64,000 bases of DNA from Prevotella sp. E9-3 (GTDB lineage: Bacteria; Bacteroidota; Bacteroidia; Bacteroidales; Bacteroidaceae): contig NZ_CP091786.1 in the NCBI RefSeq assembly GCF_022024015.1, forward strand, positions 620,001 through 684,000, read 5' to 3'. The notes below the pieces were generated by a model. That model ran no database searches and was not told the origin of the DNA. It was given only the letters and a program-made list of their open reading frames with translations. The position numbers and the translations under genes were made by a program. Of this stretch, positions 57,115-64,000 are shown piece after piece; the stretch's first letter is position 1; the number at the start of each line of letters is the position of its first letter.

Positions 57115-58002
57115 TTACTTCTTGTCGAACGTCAGTTGCATCTTAGCAATGAAGGCACCGTGCTTGCCGTTTTGGTTGACTGGAACAGGATGGCCGTCTA
57201 AATCGTTCACATATTCCAGCTTTTCTAAGTAGGTGTGTGAATGTCCGTCAAGCACCAAGTCAACACCGCGTGTCTCCTGAATCATTTTGTCGCAGGGAAA
57301 TTCAGAGTTCTGCCAGCCTAAATGACTCAGGCAAATCACAAAATCGCATTTCTCTTTCTTTTTCAAAATGTCAATCATCTTCTGTGCACATTCACTGGGA
57401 TTCAAATATTTTAGCGGTCCATAGTTCTTCGTACTTACCAGGCCTTCGAGGGGAGGGCAGAGAGCAAAGACTCCAATTTTGAGCCCTTGGCGTTTCAGAA
57501 CAATGTATGGCTTTACAATCTTTGCCAGTTCAGTGTCTGCAAAATCGTAGTTTGAGCATACAATGGGAAAATTGGCCATGCGAAATAGTCGTACCATATT
57601 GTCCAGTCCGAAGTCGAACTCATGGTTGCCAATAGTGGCTGCATCATAGTGCATCTGGTTCATCAGTCCTACCTCGACATCGCCTTTGAACATTGTATAG
57701 TAGCTTGATCCCTGTGAGAAATCACCGCTGTCGAAGAGTAGCAAATCGGGTACTTTCTGCCGTTCTTCCTTTAGCATGGCAATACGGCGCAGATATCCGC
57801 CACGGTCAGCCAGGGTGGTATCAGCCAGATTGGCGTTCAAGGGCATGATGGTTGAGTGTGTGTCGTTAGAATGCAGAATGGTCAGTGTTTTCTGTGCCCA
57901 AAGTGTATTCGGGGTACCACACATCAGTCCCCACATAAGCGAAGAGTAGACAACTCCCCTTCTAAAACCTTTATGATATGCAAGTCTGAACATAATTCTC
58001 AT
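57115..58002 (-). CDS. Metallophosphatase half of a split 5'-nucleotidase
   Basis: 295 residues. A signal-like N-terminus (MFRLAYHKGFRRG then SLMWGLMCG, ending WAQ) precedes the calcineurin-type metallophosphatase domain: LTILHSNDTHST, GGYLRRIAML, DSGDFSQG, TIGNHEFDFGLD and DLVLDGHSHTY. This corresponds to the first domain of UshA-like 5'-nucleotidases. The substrate-binding C-terminal domain is encoded separately by the gene just upstream. The start is uncertain: ATG at 58002 or 57993; both lie in or next to a heptamer-like repeat (57996-58030). Confidence 0.9.
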   Translation of the reverse strand: MRIMFRLAYHKGFRRGVVYSSLMWGLMCGTPNTLWAQKTLTILHSNDTHSTIMPLNANLADTTLADRGGYLRRIAMLKEERQKVPDLLLFDSGDFSQGSSYYTMFKGDVEVGLMNQMHYDAATIGNHEFDFGLDNMVRLFRMANFPIVCSNYDFADTELAKIVKPYIVLKRQGLKIGVFALCPPLEGLVSTKNYGPLKYLNPSECAQKMIDILKKKEKCDFVICLSHLGWQNSEFPCDKMIQETRGVDLVLDGHSHTYLEKLEYVNDLDGHPVPVNQNGKHGAFIAKMQLTFDKK

Positions 58003-58030
58003 TTTTCATTTTTCAATTTCAATTCTCAAT
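57996..58030. repeat. Heptamer-type repeat spanning a stop and start codon
   Basis: On the plus strand a run of TTCTCAT, TTTTCAT, TTTTCAA, TTTCAA and TTCTCAA units. It contains the TGA of the upstream gene (58026-58028) and the ATG at 58002 of the downstream one. Confidence 0.6.
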
Positions 58031-58793
58031 ACTTGACAACGATTCTTCCTTCTGTTTTCGAACTGACAGACTCGCCTTTAGCAGCCTTCATCTTGAAATA
58101 ATTCATAAGGATGAATCGAGTGTTGTTCTTGCTTTCTTGCGGTGAAACCAGATTGGTGCCCTTTTTGAAAGCACTCATTCCGTCATTTCCCTGAGCCACA
58201 TAGTCAATCGTAGCCACACGATATTCAGCTGTGGGGTCAATTTCTTTGCCGTTTAATTTGGCTGAAAGCAACTTTCCCTCTGTTGAAATCACCAGCTCGG
58301 TGCCGTGACTCACACCTTCGCCATAGCGTGCAGCTATCTGTCTGAATAGCTCAAGCAGATTCTCACCGGTCAGCGTAAGGAAGCATATCTTGTTCTCGAA
58401 TGGAGCAATATTTACGATGTCACCATAGGTCACTTCTCCACGAATCAAGGCAGCACGGATTCCACCTATATTATATATACCTATGGCGGGATGTTCGTTA
58501 TAATCCTTTGAAGCCCATATCAGAATGTCGGCCATCAGATTTGAAAGGTCACTTTCAGGGCGGTCGGCTTCCATGTTGTGGGCTGCTATACCCACAACCG
58601 GACCCATAACTGAATCTACTACATGTTTAAAGGGAGAAAGAAAAGCCGTAGCCTGCATATCGGGATTGGCATCAAAGCGCTTGTCTATTACGATGCGCTG
58701 ATGACTTATGCTTGATAGTTGATAGTGTGAGCTACAAGCCGTTAGAAAAAATATAACTGTTACAGCAGCGCCTAGATAAGTATTTATTCTCAT
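58026..58793 (-). CDS. 5'-nucleotidase C-terminal domain protein
   Basis: 255 residues with a lipoprotein-type signal (FFLTACSS, Cys20). The body is the 5_nucleotid_C domain of UshA-type enzymes: NLMADILIWASKDYN, IYNIGGIRAAL, GDIVNIAPFENKICFLTLTGENLL and VATIDYVAQGNDGMSAFK. This domain alone binds substrate but has no metal site, so it should work with the metallophosphatase encoded 23 bp downstream. Confidence 0.92.
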   Translation of the reverse strand: MRINTYLGAAVTVIFFLTACSSHYQLSSISHQRIVIDKRFDANPDMQATAFLSPFKHVVDSVMGPVVGIAAHNMEADRPESDLSNLMADILIWASKDYNEHPAIGIYNIGGIRAALIRGEVTYGDIVNIAPFENKICFLTLTGENLLELFRQIAARYGEGVSHGTELVISTEGKLLSAKLNGKEIDPTAEYRVATIDYVAQGNDGMSAFKKGTNLVSPQESKNNTRFILMNYFKMKAAKGESVSSKTEGRIVVKY

Positions 58794-58863
58794 TTTGATT
58801 TGTATATTTCATGCAAAAGTACAAAAAAAATGTGTTTTAGGCAATATTTTTTGCTAATCACTT

Positions 58864-58892
58864 TTTGCTTTTCACTTTTTTTTGTACCTTTG
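58864..58892 (+). promoter_or_regulatory. Promoter of rplS
   Basis: TTTG (58864-58867), 17 bp, TACCTTTG (58885-58892). The strong match fixes the transcript start near 58900 and excludes upstream ATGs. Confidence 0.8.
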
Positions 58893-58987
58893 CAGCCGCT
58901 TTCCGCGTAATCGCTGGCAGGAAGATAGGAGAGTTGCCTGTTATGTTGCGCTGGAACGATACAACAAATTTAATTACTTTAAGTACA

Positions 58988-59353
58988 ATGAACTTAATTA
59001 AAGTTGCTGAAGAAGCATTTGCAACCGGCAAGCAGCACCCCAGTTTCAAAGCTGGTGACACTGTAACTGTCGCTTACAAAATTATCGAGGGTTCGAAAGA
59101 GCGTATCCAGCTCTATCGTGGCGTAGTTATCAAAATCGCTGGTCATGGCGAAAAGAAACGTTTCACCGTTCGTAAGATGTCAGGTACCGTGGGCGTAGAG
59201 CGTATCTTCCCCTTGGAGTCTCCCAACATCGATAGCATTGAGGTGAACAAGGTAGGTAAAGTTCGTCGCGCTAAGCTCTACTATCTGCGCAAGCTCACGG
59301 GTAAGGCTGCCCGTATCAAGGAGAAGCGTTCAGGTAATGTTGCTGCTGAATAA
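58988..59353 (+). CDS. rplS: 50S ribosomal protein L19
   Basis: 121 residues from ATG at 58988 ([20 protein letters not shown]). An in-frame ATG at 58865 would begin inside the promoter and is rejected. Conserved parts: [38 protein letters not shown] and [21 protein letters not shown]19 lies at the subunit interface of the ribosome. It is a single-gene unit with promoter 58864-58892 and terminator 59374-59411. Confidence 0.97.
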   Translation: MNLIKVAEEAFATGKQHPSFKAGDTVTVAYKIIEGSKERIQLYRGVVIKIAGHGEKKRFTVRKMSGTVGVERIFPLESPNIDSIEVNKVGKVRRAKLYYLRKLTGKAARIKEKRSGNVAAE

Positions 59354-59373
59354 TCCTCTGAGATTAAAGAATA

Positions 59374-59411
59374 GAAAAAAGGCGTTGTCCATGTGGCAAC
59401 GCCTTTTTTCT
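59374..59411 (+). terminator. Terminator of rplS
   Basis: AAAAAAGGCGTTGCC-type stem (AGGCGTTG with CAACGCCT) with flanking A- and T-runs; works in both directions. Confidence 0.85.
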
Positions 59412-59451
59412 GTTTCTTGATTTTGTTGCTTTAACAGAGGAAAATGATGCT

Positions 59452-59631
59452 TTATTCCCTGTAGTTCGTTCTCGCATCGGCATCGCCGTGGAGTGCTTCC
59501 TGAAATGTTTCCCAACTCTGGAATCCTGCCAGCATAGACAAACGGTCTAGTGTTTTCTTGTTGGGCTTGTGAAGTAATTCCTTCTCCACAGCTTCCATTA
59601 ATTTCTTCAGTGCAAAATGTTTACGTTCCAT
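59452..59631 (-). CDS. 59-aa helical protein of unknown function
   Basis: 59 residues, MERKHFALKKLMEAVEKELL at the start and ALHGDADARTNYRE at the end, with a central LDRLSMLAGFQSWETFQEAL. It is mostly helical, with amphipathic patterns, no signal peptide and no membrane segment. The start at 59631 follows a good minus-strand promoter box (TACCTTTG, 59655-59662) by about 20 bp. The gene occupies an otherwise empty 350-bp gap, convergent to rplS and divergent from the AICAR transformylase gene. The family is not recognised. Confidence 0.7.
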   Translation of the reverse strand: MERKHFALKKLMEAVEKELLHKPNKKTLDRLSMLAGFQSWETFQEALHGDADARTNYRE

Positions 59632-59654
59632 TCCTGATTGTACTAAAACGAGTG

Positions 59655-59662
59655 CAAAGGTA
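59655..59662 (-). promoter_or_regulatory. Promoter -7 box of the 59-aa gene
   Basis: The minus strand reads TACCTTTG, about 25 bp before the ATG at 59631. Confidence 0.6.
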
Positions 59663-59704
59663 ATTAAAAAATATTTACTTAAAGCAGGAAGTCGATATTT
59701 TTAT

Positions 59705-59712
59705 GTACCTTT
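59705..59712 (+). promoter_or_regulatory. Promoter -7 box of the AICAR transformylase gene
   Basis: TACCTTTG, 33 bp before the start chosen at 59745. An in-frame ATG at 59703 lies next to this box and cannot be transcribed from it. Confidence 0.65.
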
Positions 59713-59744
59713 GCAAGCGAAAAGATTTATCCCTTTATAGCACG

Positions 59745-60932
59745 ATGAAAGAGTTAGCACTGAAGTACGGATGTAATCCGAATCAGAAACCTTCCCGAAT
59801 CTTTATGAACGAGGGCGAGTTGCCCCTCGAAGTGTTGAACGGCCGTCCTGGCTACATTAATTTCCTGGATGCGCTGAATGCGTGGCAGTTGGTGCGCGAA
59901 CTGAAGGAGGCTACGGGCCTGCCCGCAGCAGCATCGTTCAAACATGTAAGCCCTGCCGGTGCAGCTGTCGGTTTGCCTTTGAGCGACACATTGAAGCATA
60001 TCTACTTTGTTGACGACATCAAAGGATTGGACGATTCACCTATCGCTTGTGCTTATGCTCGTGCCCGTGGTGCCGACCGTATGTCGAGCTATGGCGACTT
60101 TATCGCTCTGAGCGATACCTGTGATGAGACAACTGCATTGATCATCAAACGTGAGGTGAGCGATGGTGTCATTGCTCCTGACTATACTCCCGAGGCTCTT
60201 CAGATTTTGAAAGACAAGCGCAAGGGAACCTACAATGTAATCAAAATGAGTACCGATTATCGTCCTGAGCCTATCGAACGTAAGCAAGTGTATGGTATTA
60301 CTTTCGAACAGGGCCGCAATGAAATTCGTTTGGACGATCCTGCACTCTTCGAGAATATCCCCACTCAAAACAAAACTTTCAGCGATGAGGCCCGCCGCGA
60401 CCTGATGATTGCCTTGATCACACTGAAATACACACAGTCTAATTCTGTGTGCTATGTGAAGGATGGTCAAGCCATTGGTATTGGTGCCGGACAGCAGAGT
60501 CGTATTCACTGTACTCGCCTGGCTGGTCAGAAAGCCGATATCTGGTGGTTGCGTCAGCATCCGAAGGTAATGAATCTTCCATTTATTGACGGTATTCGCC
60601 GTGCTGACCGCGACAATACTATTGATGTTTACATCTCAGAGGATGAACATGATGATGTGTTGCGTGATGGCGCTTGGCAGCAGTTCTTTAAGACAAAGCC
60701 TGAAGTACTGACACGTGAGGAAAAGCTGGAGTGGATTGCCAAGAACACGAAAGTTTCTCTGGGCAGTGACGCTTTCTTCCCCTTTGGTGACAACATTGAG
60801 CGTGCCCATAAGAGTGGTGTTGAGTTCATTGCTCAGGCAGGTGGCTCTGTGCGTGATGATCATGTGATTATGACTTGCGACAAGTACGGCATTGCCATGA
60901 CATTCACTGGCGTGCGCTTGTTCCATCATTAA
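59745..60932 (+). CDS. Stand-alone AICAR formyltransferase
   Basis: 395 residues starting MKELALKYGCNPNQKPSRIF. It matches the AICARFT half of PurH: NGRPGYINFLDALNAWQLV, AAASFKHVSPAGAAVGLP with the catalytic K-H pair, SNSVCYVKDGQAIGIGAGQQSR and SLGSDAFFPFGDNIERA. It catalyses formyl transfer to AICAR in purine synthesis but lacks the IMP cyclohydrolase domain, so another gene elsewhere must supply it. Such single-domain forms are known besides full-length PurH in Bacteroidetes. A GC-rich hairpin (60960-60980) follows. Confidence 0.88.
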   Translation: MKELALKYGCNPNQKPSRIFMNEGELPLEVLNGRPGYINFLDALNAWQLVRELKEATGLPAAASFKHVSPAGAAVGLPLSDTLKHIYFVDDIKGLDDSPIACAYARARGADRMSSYGDFIALSDTCDETTALIIKREVSDGVIAPDYTPEALQILKDKRKGTYNVIKMSTDYRPEPIERKQVYGITFEQGRNEIRLDDPALFENIPTQNKTFSDEARRDLMIALITLKYTQSNSVCYVKDGQAIGIGAGQQSRIHCTRLAGQKADIWWLRQHPKVMNLPFIDGIRRADRDNTIDVYISEDEHDDVLRDGAWQQFFKTKPEVLTREEKLEWIAKNTKVSLGSDAFFPFGDNIERAHKSGVEFIAQAGGSVRDDHVIMTCDKYGIAMTFTGVRLFHH

Positions 60933-60959
60933 TAATAGAATTAAAAGACTCTCCCCCAA

Positions 60960-60980
60960 CCCCTCCCTGTGAGGGAGGGG
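60960..60980 (+). terminator. GC-rich hairpin CCCCTCCCT/AGGGAGGGG
   Basis: A perfect 9-bp stem with a 3-nt loop just after the AICARFT gene, without a T-run. I recall very similar CTCCCCCAACCCCTCCCT hairpins as repeats in many Bacteroidetes genomes, so it may be a repetitive element rather than a terminator. Confidence 0.45.
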
Positions 60981-61015
60981 AGTGGTTAGTTTACTAATCA
61001 TAAAAATAGATTATT

Positions 61016-61213
61016 ATGGGTAGAGAGGACGATTTCCAGACAATTCTTGAGAATGGTATTAACTTCGGTCGCGGTGGGGAACGTAAGGACCCTAACGAAG
61101 GAAAAGTGAAAACCAAAGCCAAGAAAAAGAAATACATTACTGGTGCTCACGGCAGCGGTTCAGCCAAACAGAAGGCTAAGTATCGTGAACAGCGAGCCAA
61201 TAGGCACAAATAA
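61016..61213 (+). CDS. Small basic protein, 65 aa, unknown function
   Basis: 65 residues, MGREDDFQTILENGINFGRG at the start, then a Lys/Arg-rich tail (TKAKKKKYITGAHGSGSAKQ and KYREQRANRHK). The basic, Gly/Lys-rich tail suggests nucleic-acid or ribosome binding, though no domain is recognised. It lies 83 bp after the AICARFT gene and is followed by the heptamer inverted repeat at 61217-61318. No promoter box was found, so it may be cotranscribed with the gene upstream. Confidence 0.7.
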   Translation: MGREDDFQTILENGINFGRGGERKDPNEGKVKTKAKKKKYITGAHGSGSAKQKAKYREQRANRHK

Positions 61214-61216
61214 TAA

Positions 61217-61318
61217 GAGAATTGAGAGTTGAGAATTGAGAGGTATGAATAGTTCTACTATGTGGACTTATCATTGTCATAAGTAATCATACCTCTCAGT
61301 TCTCAACTCTCAATTCTC
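61217..61318. repeat. Inverted pair of heptamer repeats (32-bp arms)
   Basis: Arms 61217-61248 and 61287-61318 pair with one mismatch around a 38-nt loop. Each arm is a run of GAGAATT/GAGAGTT units (7 bp). It lies between convergent genes (65-aa gene and histidine kinase) and could serve both as terminator. Confidence 0.8.
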
Positions 61319-61342
61319 AATTAATAATCAATAATCGAGGAA

Positions 61343-63034
61343 TTAGCAAATGGGCAGTTGCAATATAAAGCGGCTGCCCGTTTTGTATGTCGGGTCGATA
61401 CTGATATCACCTCCAAGCGACCTTGCCAGACGAATACTGATAGACAGGCCCAGTCCTACACCCTCTGAGAATTCGTCGAGTTTTACAAAATTGTCAAAAA
61501 CACTCTTTTGCTTGTCTTCAGGTATGCCAATACCAGTGTCGGTAACACTAATTTCCAAAGTTGAATCGTGGCGCGAGGCATGAAGAATAACACTACCTTC
61601 TTTGGTAAACTTCTGCGCATTGTTGGTAATCTTGTTCAGAATCTGCAAAATCGTCTCTTCGTTGCTCTTAATAGTAAAGTCGTCACCAATCTCTGTAGTA
61701 AACACTATCTGCAGATTATTCTCATTATGCTCTTCGGCTTCTTTCTTGGCTTTTCTGCACACATCGTTGATGTTGACAGGGCTAAGATCGTTCAAATCGA
61801 GGGTGCCACTTTCACCGGCAGCCAGTTCCAGCAGTTCGTTGATGATGATAGTGATGGTTTCGGTATTCGAGGTGACACGTTTCTGCATATCGAGCTTCTC
61901 TTCGTCACTGAGTTCAAATTCTGGGTCGCAAAGTAATTGGGTAAAACCGTTGATCGCATTCAGGGGCGTTCTGATCTCATGACTCATGGAGCGTATGAAG
62001 TTTGTCTTCATCTGATTAGCGGAGTCAGCCTTTTCGAGAGCTATTCTCAGTTCGGCATTACGCTTCCATATTTTCTTCATCAGTCTGCGGCGCCCCATAA
62101 TATATACAAAAATGTATAAAGCTGTAAGTCCAATAAACCAATTGGTAATTTTCTTGATGTAGCTGTCTTTTTCATAGCTTCCTTCCAAGCCGTGCAGACG
62201 GTAGATTACCAATTGCTTGTCAACATTCAGATGGCTGTTTTCGGTTAGTTTCAGCGCTGCGTCGAAATCACCGTTGAATCCTAATTTGGCTACTTCAATC
62301 AGTATGTCGTAACGAGTGTCCAACAGTTGCTGGCCAACCATTCTGTTCTCTTCAAGAACTTTGAATTCGTCTTTTACTCGCTTGTATTTCATAGCGGCAA
62401 TGTCAAATTCATTCTTGTCGCCTATCATGAAATAAACATAAGCCATAATTCCCAAACTCATAGAGCGGTGTTCAAAACTGTTCAAACGCTCCGCCTCGTC
62501 AAGGGCACGCTTAGCCCATTCCAGAGATTTTGTGGGGTTTGAAAGGTGATTTACCTGGGCCAGACTCACATGAACGAGCATTGAGAACTTCGGATCGCGG
62601 TCGCCAGCCTCGGCCAGTGCTACTTGGTAAATGCTGTCGGCCTTCAAATTGCGCATAGACTTATAGATGTCGCCCATCAGTCCACTTACCAAATAGTGAT
62701 ATGTAGTGTCTCCCCTTGCGCTCATCATACTGTCCAAGTCCAGTGCAATTTTGTGAGCTCTGAATGTCAACAGATGGCTGGCATCATAGAAACCTTCGTT
62801 GGTCCTTATCTTATAATATAATGACATGGGCTGACTCTCAAGCAGATATTTCTCGTATTTCTCTGCATGTTCATGAAATTCGTCAGGAGCTCCATTCTCC
62901 ATAAGGTAGAGGAAGGTGCGGAACATGTCTTTGTGCTCCCTGTCGAAACCCGACTTGGAGTAAGTACTTACCGATAGCAATAAAAGAATTGCTAATAGTA
63001 AGTTTTTAGTGATTAGGTTGTACTTAGTTTGCAT
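61343..63034 (-). CDS. TPR-type sensor histidine kinase
   Basis: 563 residues from 63034. Upstream ATGs, including one at 63106, would lie across the promoter box TAATTTTG (63043-63050), so M-Q-T-K-Y is preferred. Signal peptide, then a helical periplasmic part (about 30-290) resembling TPR repeats, one membrane segment near 298-315, a HisKA domain with the phospho-acceptor histidine near 350 in SHEIRTPLNAINGF, and a HATPase domain with NKITNNAQKF, DTGIGIPEDKQ and GLGLSISIRLARSLGG. No receiver or DNA-binding domain is fused. The response regulator is not in this window. It is divergent from the GH53 gene. Confidence 0.92.
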   Translation of the reverse strand: MQTKYNLITKNLLLAILLLLSVSTYSKSGFDREHKDMFRTFLYLMENGAPDEFHEHAEKYEKYLLESQPMSLYYKIRTNEGFYDASHLLTFRAHKIALDLDSMMSARGDTTYHYLVSGLMGDIYKSMRNLKADSIYQVALAEAGDRDPKFSMLVHVSLAQVNHLSNPTKSLEWAKRALDEAERLNSFEHRSMSLGIMAYVYFMIGDKNEFDIAAMKYKRVKDEFKVLEENRMVGQQLLDTRYDILIEVAKLGFNGDFDAALKLTENSHLNVDKQLVIYRLHGLEGSYEKDSYIKKITNWFIGLTALYIFVYIMGRRRLMKKIWKRNAELRIALEKADSANQMKTNFIRSMSHEIRTPLNAINGFTQLLCDPEFELSDEEKLDMQKRVTSNTETITIIINELLELAAGESGTLDLNDLSPVNINDVCRKAKKEAEEHNENNLQIVFTTEIGDDFTIKSNEETILQILNKITNNAQKFTKEGSVILHASRHDSTLEISVTDTGIGIPEDKQKSVFDNFVKLDEFSEGVGLGLSISIRLARSLGGDISIDPTYKTGSRFILQLPIC

Positions 63035-63042
63035 TTCCGTTG

Positions 63043-63050
63043 CAAAATTA
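63043..63050 (-). promoter_or_regulatory. Promoter -7 box of the histidine kinase gene
   Basis: The minus strand reads TAATTTTG, ending 8 bp before the ATG at 63034. This implies a leader of only a few nucleotides. Confidence 0.55.
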
Positions 63051-63114
63051 TGAATTTTTTTTGATATAGAGCAAAAAAGTGATATAAAAACGTGTGATTG
63101 TATCAAAAATAGAT

Positions 63115-63122
63115 TAACTTTG
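63115..63122 (+). promoter_or_regulatory. Promoter -7 box of the GH53 gene
   Basis: TAACTTTG, 38 bp before the start at 63160. Confidence 0.6.
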
Positions 63123-63159
63123 CCCTCAATTACTATTTGCTAAGACATAAATAATACTC

Positions 63160-64000
63160 ATGGCTATGAAAAAATACCTCTTGACATTCATGTCCTTTTT
63201 TGTGGGGATGGCACTTTCGGCACAGTCGTTCTATATCTGTTCTGAAGGTAACACGCAGACCGCTTCCACCATGTCGTTTACCAACAATGGTCAGCTGATC
63301 AATGAGGTGTATTCGGTTTCTTCCATAGATAGCATTACGATGCATGTTCCCGATTTGCACTTTGTGGGTGGTGACATCTCTATGTTGACTCAATACGAGA
63401 AGCAGAAAGCAAAGTATAAGAATGCCTCGGGAGCCCAGATCACCGACCTTATCGCATTTCTGAAAGAGCAAGGGTGGAACTCATTGCGCCTTCGCCTGTT
63501 TGTTGACCCGTCGCAGGATGCCGACAAATGTGTTGTTCAGGACTTGGAGTATGTCAAGGCATTGGGACGTCGTATTAAGGAGGCAGGCATGCTGCTTGTT
63601 CTTGACTTCCACTATAGCGACACCTGGGCCGATCCTGCCAAGCAGTGGACGCCAGTTTCATGGCAGAGCTTGTCCAACGAACAGCTCTATACCAAAATCT
63701 ATGAATATACTAAAGACTGTCTGGAACAAATGGTGGCAGCTGGTGCGGCACCTGACTTTATACAAACGGGAAATGAAATCTCTTATGGCATGCTTTGGGG
63801 AAAGAGCGGTTCAACGGGCTATCGCTGCTATTCAGGGAGTGAGTCCAACTGGCCACGCTTTACCACTCTGTTGAAAAATGCCGGAAAGGCCTGTCGCGAG
63901 GTGTGTCCGCAGGCAAAGATTATTCTTCATACAGAACGTGTACCCAAACCTGGCGTGTTGTTGAACTTCTATAATCAGATGAAGTCAAAAAAGGTGGATT
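63160..64000 (+). CDS. GH53 arabinogalactan endo-beta-1,4-galactanase, cut by the window edge
   Basis: About 280 residues are visible; the gene continues past 64000. Signal peptide to about 23 (LSAQ). After an extra 45-residue linker the GH53 barrel begins (FVGGDISMLTQYEKQKAKYK, NSLRLRLFVDP, LLVLDFHYSDTWADPAKQW). The acid/base glutamate is in FIQTGNEISYGML, and the nucleophile glutamate expected further on is outside the window unless it is the E of LHTER. The enzyme cleaves beta-1,4-galactan side chains of pectin. It is read away from the histidine kinase; both have their own promoter boxes. Confidence 0.9.
   Translation, partial: MAMKKYLLTFMSFFVGMALSAQSFYICSEGNTQTASTMSFTNNGQLINEVYSVSSIDSITMHVPDLHFVGGDISMLTQYEKQKAKYKNASGAQITDLIAFLKEQGWNSLRLRLFVDPSQDADKCVVQDLEYVKALGRRIKEAGMLLVLDFHYSDTWADPAKQWTPVSWQSLSNEQLYTKIYEYTKDCLEQMVAAGAAPDFIQTGNEISYGMLWGKSGSTGYRCYSGSESNWPRFTTLLKNAGKACREVCPQAKIILHTERVPKPGVLLNFYNQMKSKKVD

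Noticed and set aside
58865..58987. N-terminal extension of ribosomal protein L19
   Set aside because: The extra 41 codons overlap the -33/-7 promoter elements, and L19 normally starts at the ATG at 58988.
63035..63106. Upstream start of the histidine kinase
   Set aside because: The promoter box at 63043-63050 lies inside it; the signal peptide begins at the ATG at 63034.
63133..63471. Minus-strand frame opposite the GH53 gene
   Set aside because: It is antisense to a clear signal peptide and GH53 barrel start.

Overview
The window looks like chromosome from a Prevotella-type member of the Bacteroidales. Nearly every believable promoter has the Bacteroidota -7 box TAnnTTTG, often with a TTTG/TTG element about 19 bp upstream, and Shine-Dalgarno sequences are mostly weak. 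The gene content fits: an Oar-like TonB-dependent receptor, BACON/OB-fold and fimbrillin-like lipoproteins, large secreted proteins ending in a short YDLxGR...KKxVK tail, ExbB-ExbD-ExbD-TonB, a GH53 galactanase and a short-lid adenylate kinase. There is no rRNA, tRNA, CRISPR array, transposase or prophage that I can see.

Layout. 0.2-5.6 kb: gpmI, a 60-aa acidic-tailed peptide gene and a large secreted protein. 5.6-6.8 kb: long non-coding gap with a 22-bp tandem array. 6.8-10.8 kb: clpB and two secreted proteins. 10.8-11.7 kb: gap with a decayed gene tail, a second 22-bp array and two large inverted repeats. 11.7-22.3 kb: apparent operon of a 47-aa peptide, a fimbrillin-like lipoprotein and a 3148-aa LamG protein. 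22.4-29.4 kb: an M23/LysM peptidase and the ExbB-ExbD-ExbD-TonB-PstS-TPR operon. 29.4-34.0 kb: aminotransferase, ribBA and an LptF/G permease. 34.1-39.9 kb: a MacAB-TolC-like efflux operon. 40-43.6 kb: a CotH-like secreted protein. 44.1-48.2 kb: an AT-rich accessory module containing a YhcG-type nuclease, a possible ADP-ribosyltransferase-fold protein, a WG-repeat protein and a broken XRE regulator. 48.7-51.9 kb: hpt-adk-obgE-M23 peptidase. 52-57 kb: Oar-like receptor and partner lipoprotein. 57.1-58.8 kb: a 5'-nucleotidase split into two proteins. 58.9-61.2 kb: rplS, a 59-aa gene, stand-alone AICAR transformylase and a 65-aa basic protein. 61.3-64 kb: a TPR histidine kinase divergent from a GH53 enzyme cut by the window edge.

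How it fits together: energy transduction to the outer membrane (ExbBD/TonB) would drive receptors such as the 1090-aa protein, and large exported proteins and the GH53 enzyme suggest a gut or rumen glycan-using lifestyle. The most unusual material is small repeat DNA. A heptamer repeat family (CTCAACT/CTCAATT) occurs between genes and inside the reading frames of clpB and the 3148-aa gene. Two 22-bp arrays sit in gaps, and small palindromic elements have broken an XRE regulator. Two distant gaps share an invariant 18-bp core framed by arms of different sequence that still pair. Functions come from reading motifs by eye; no database search was possible.
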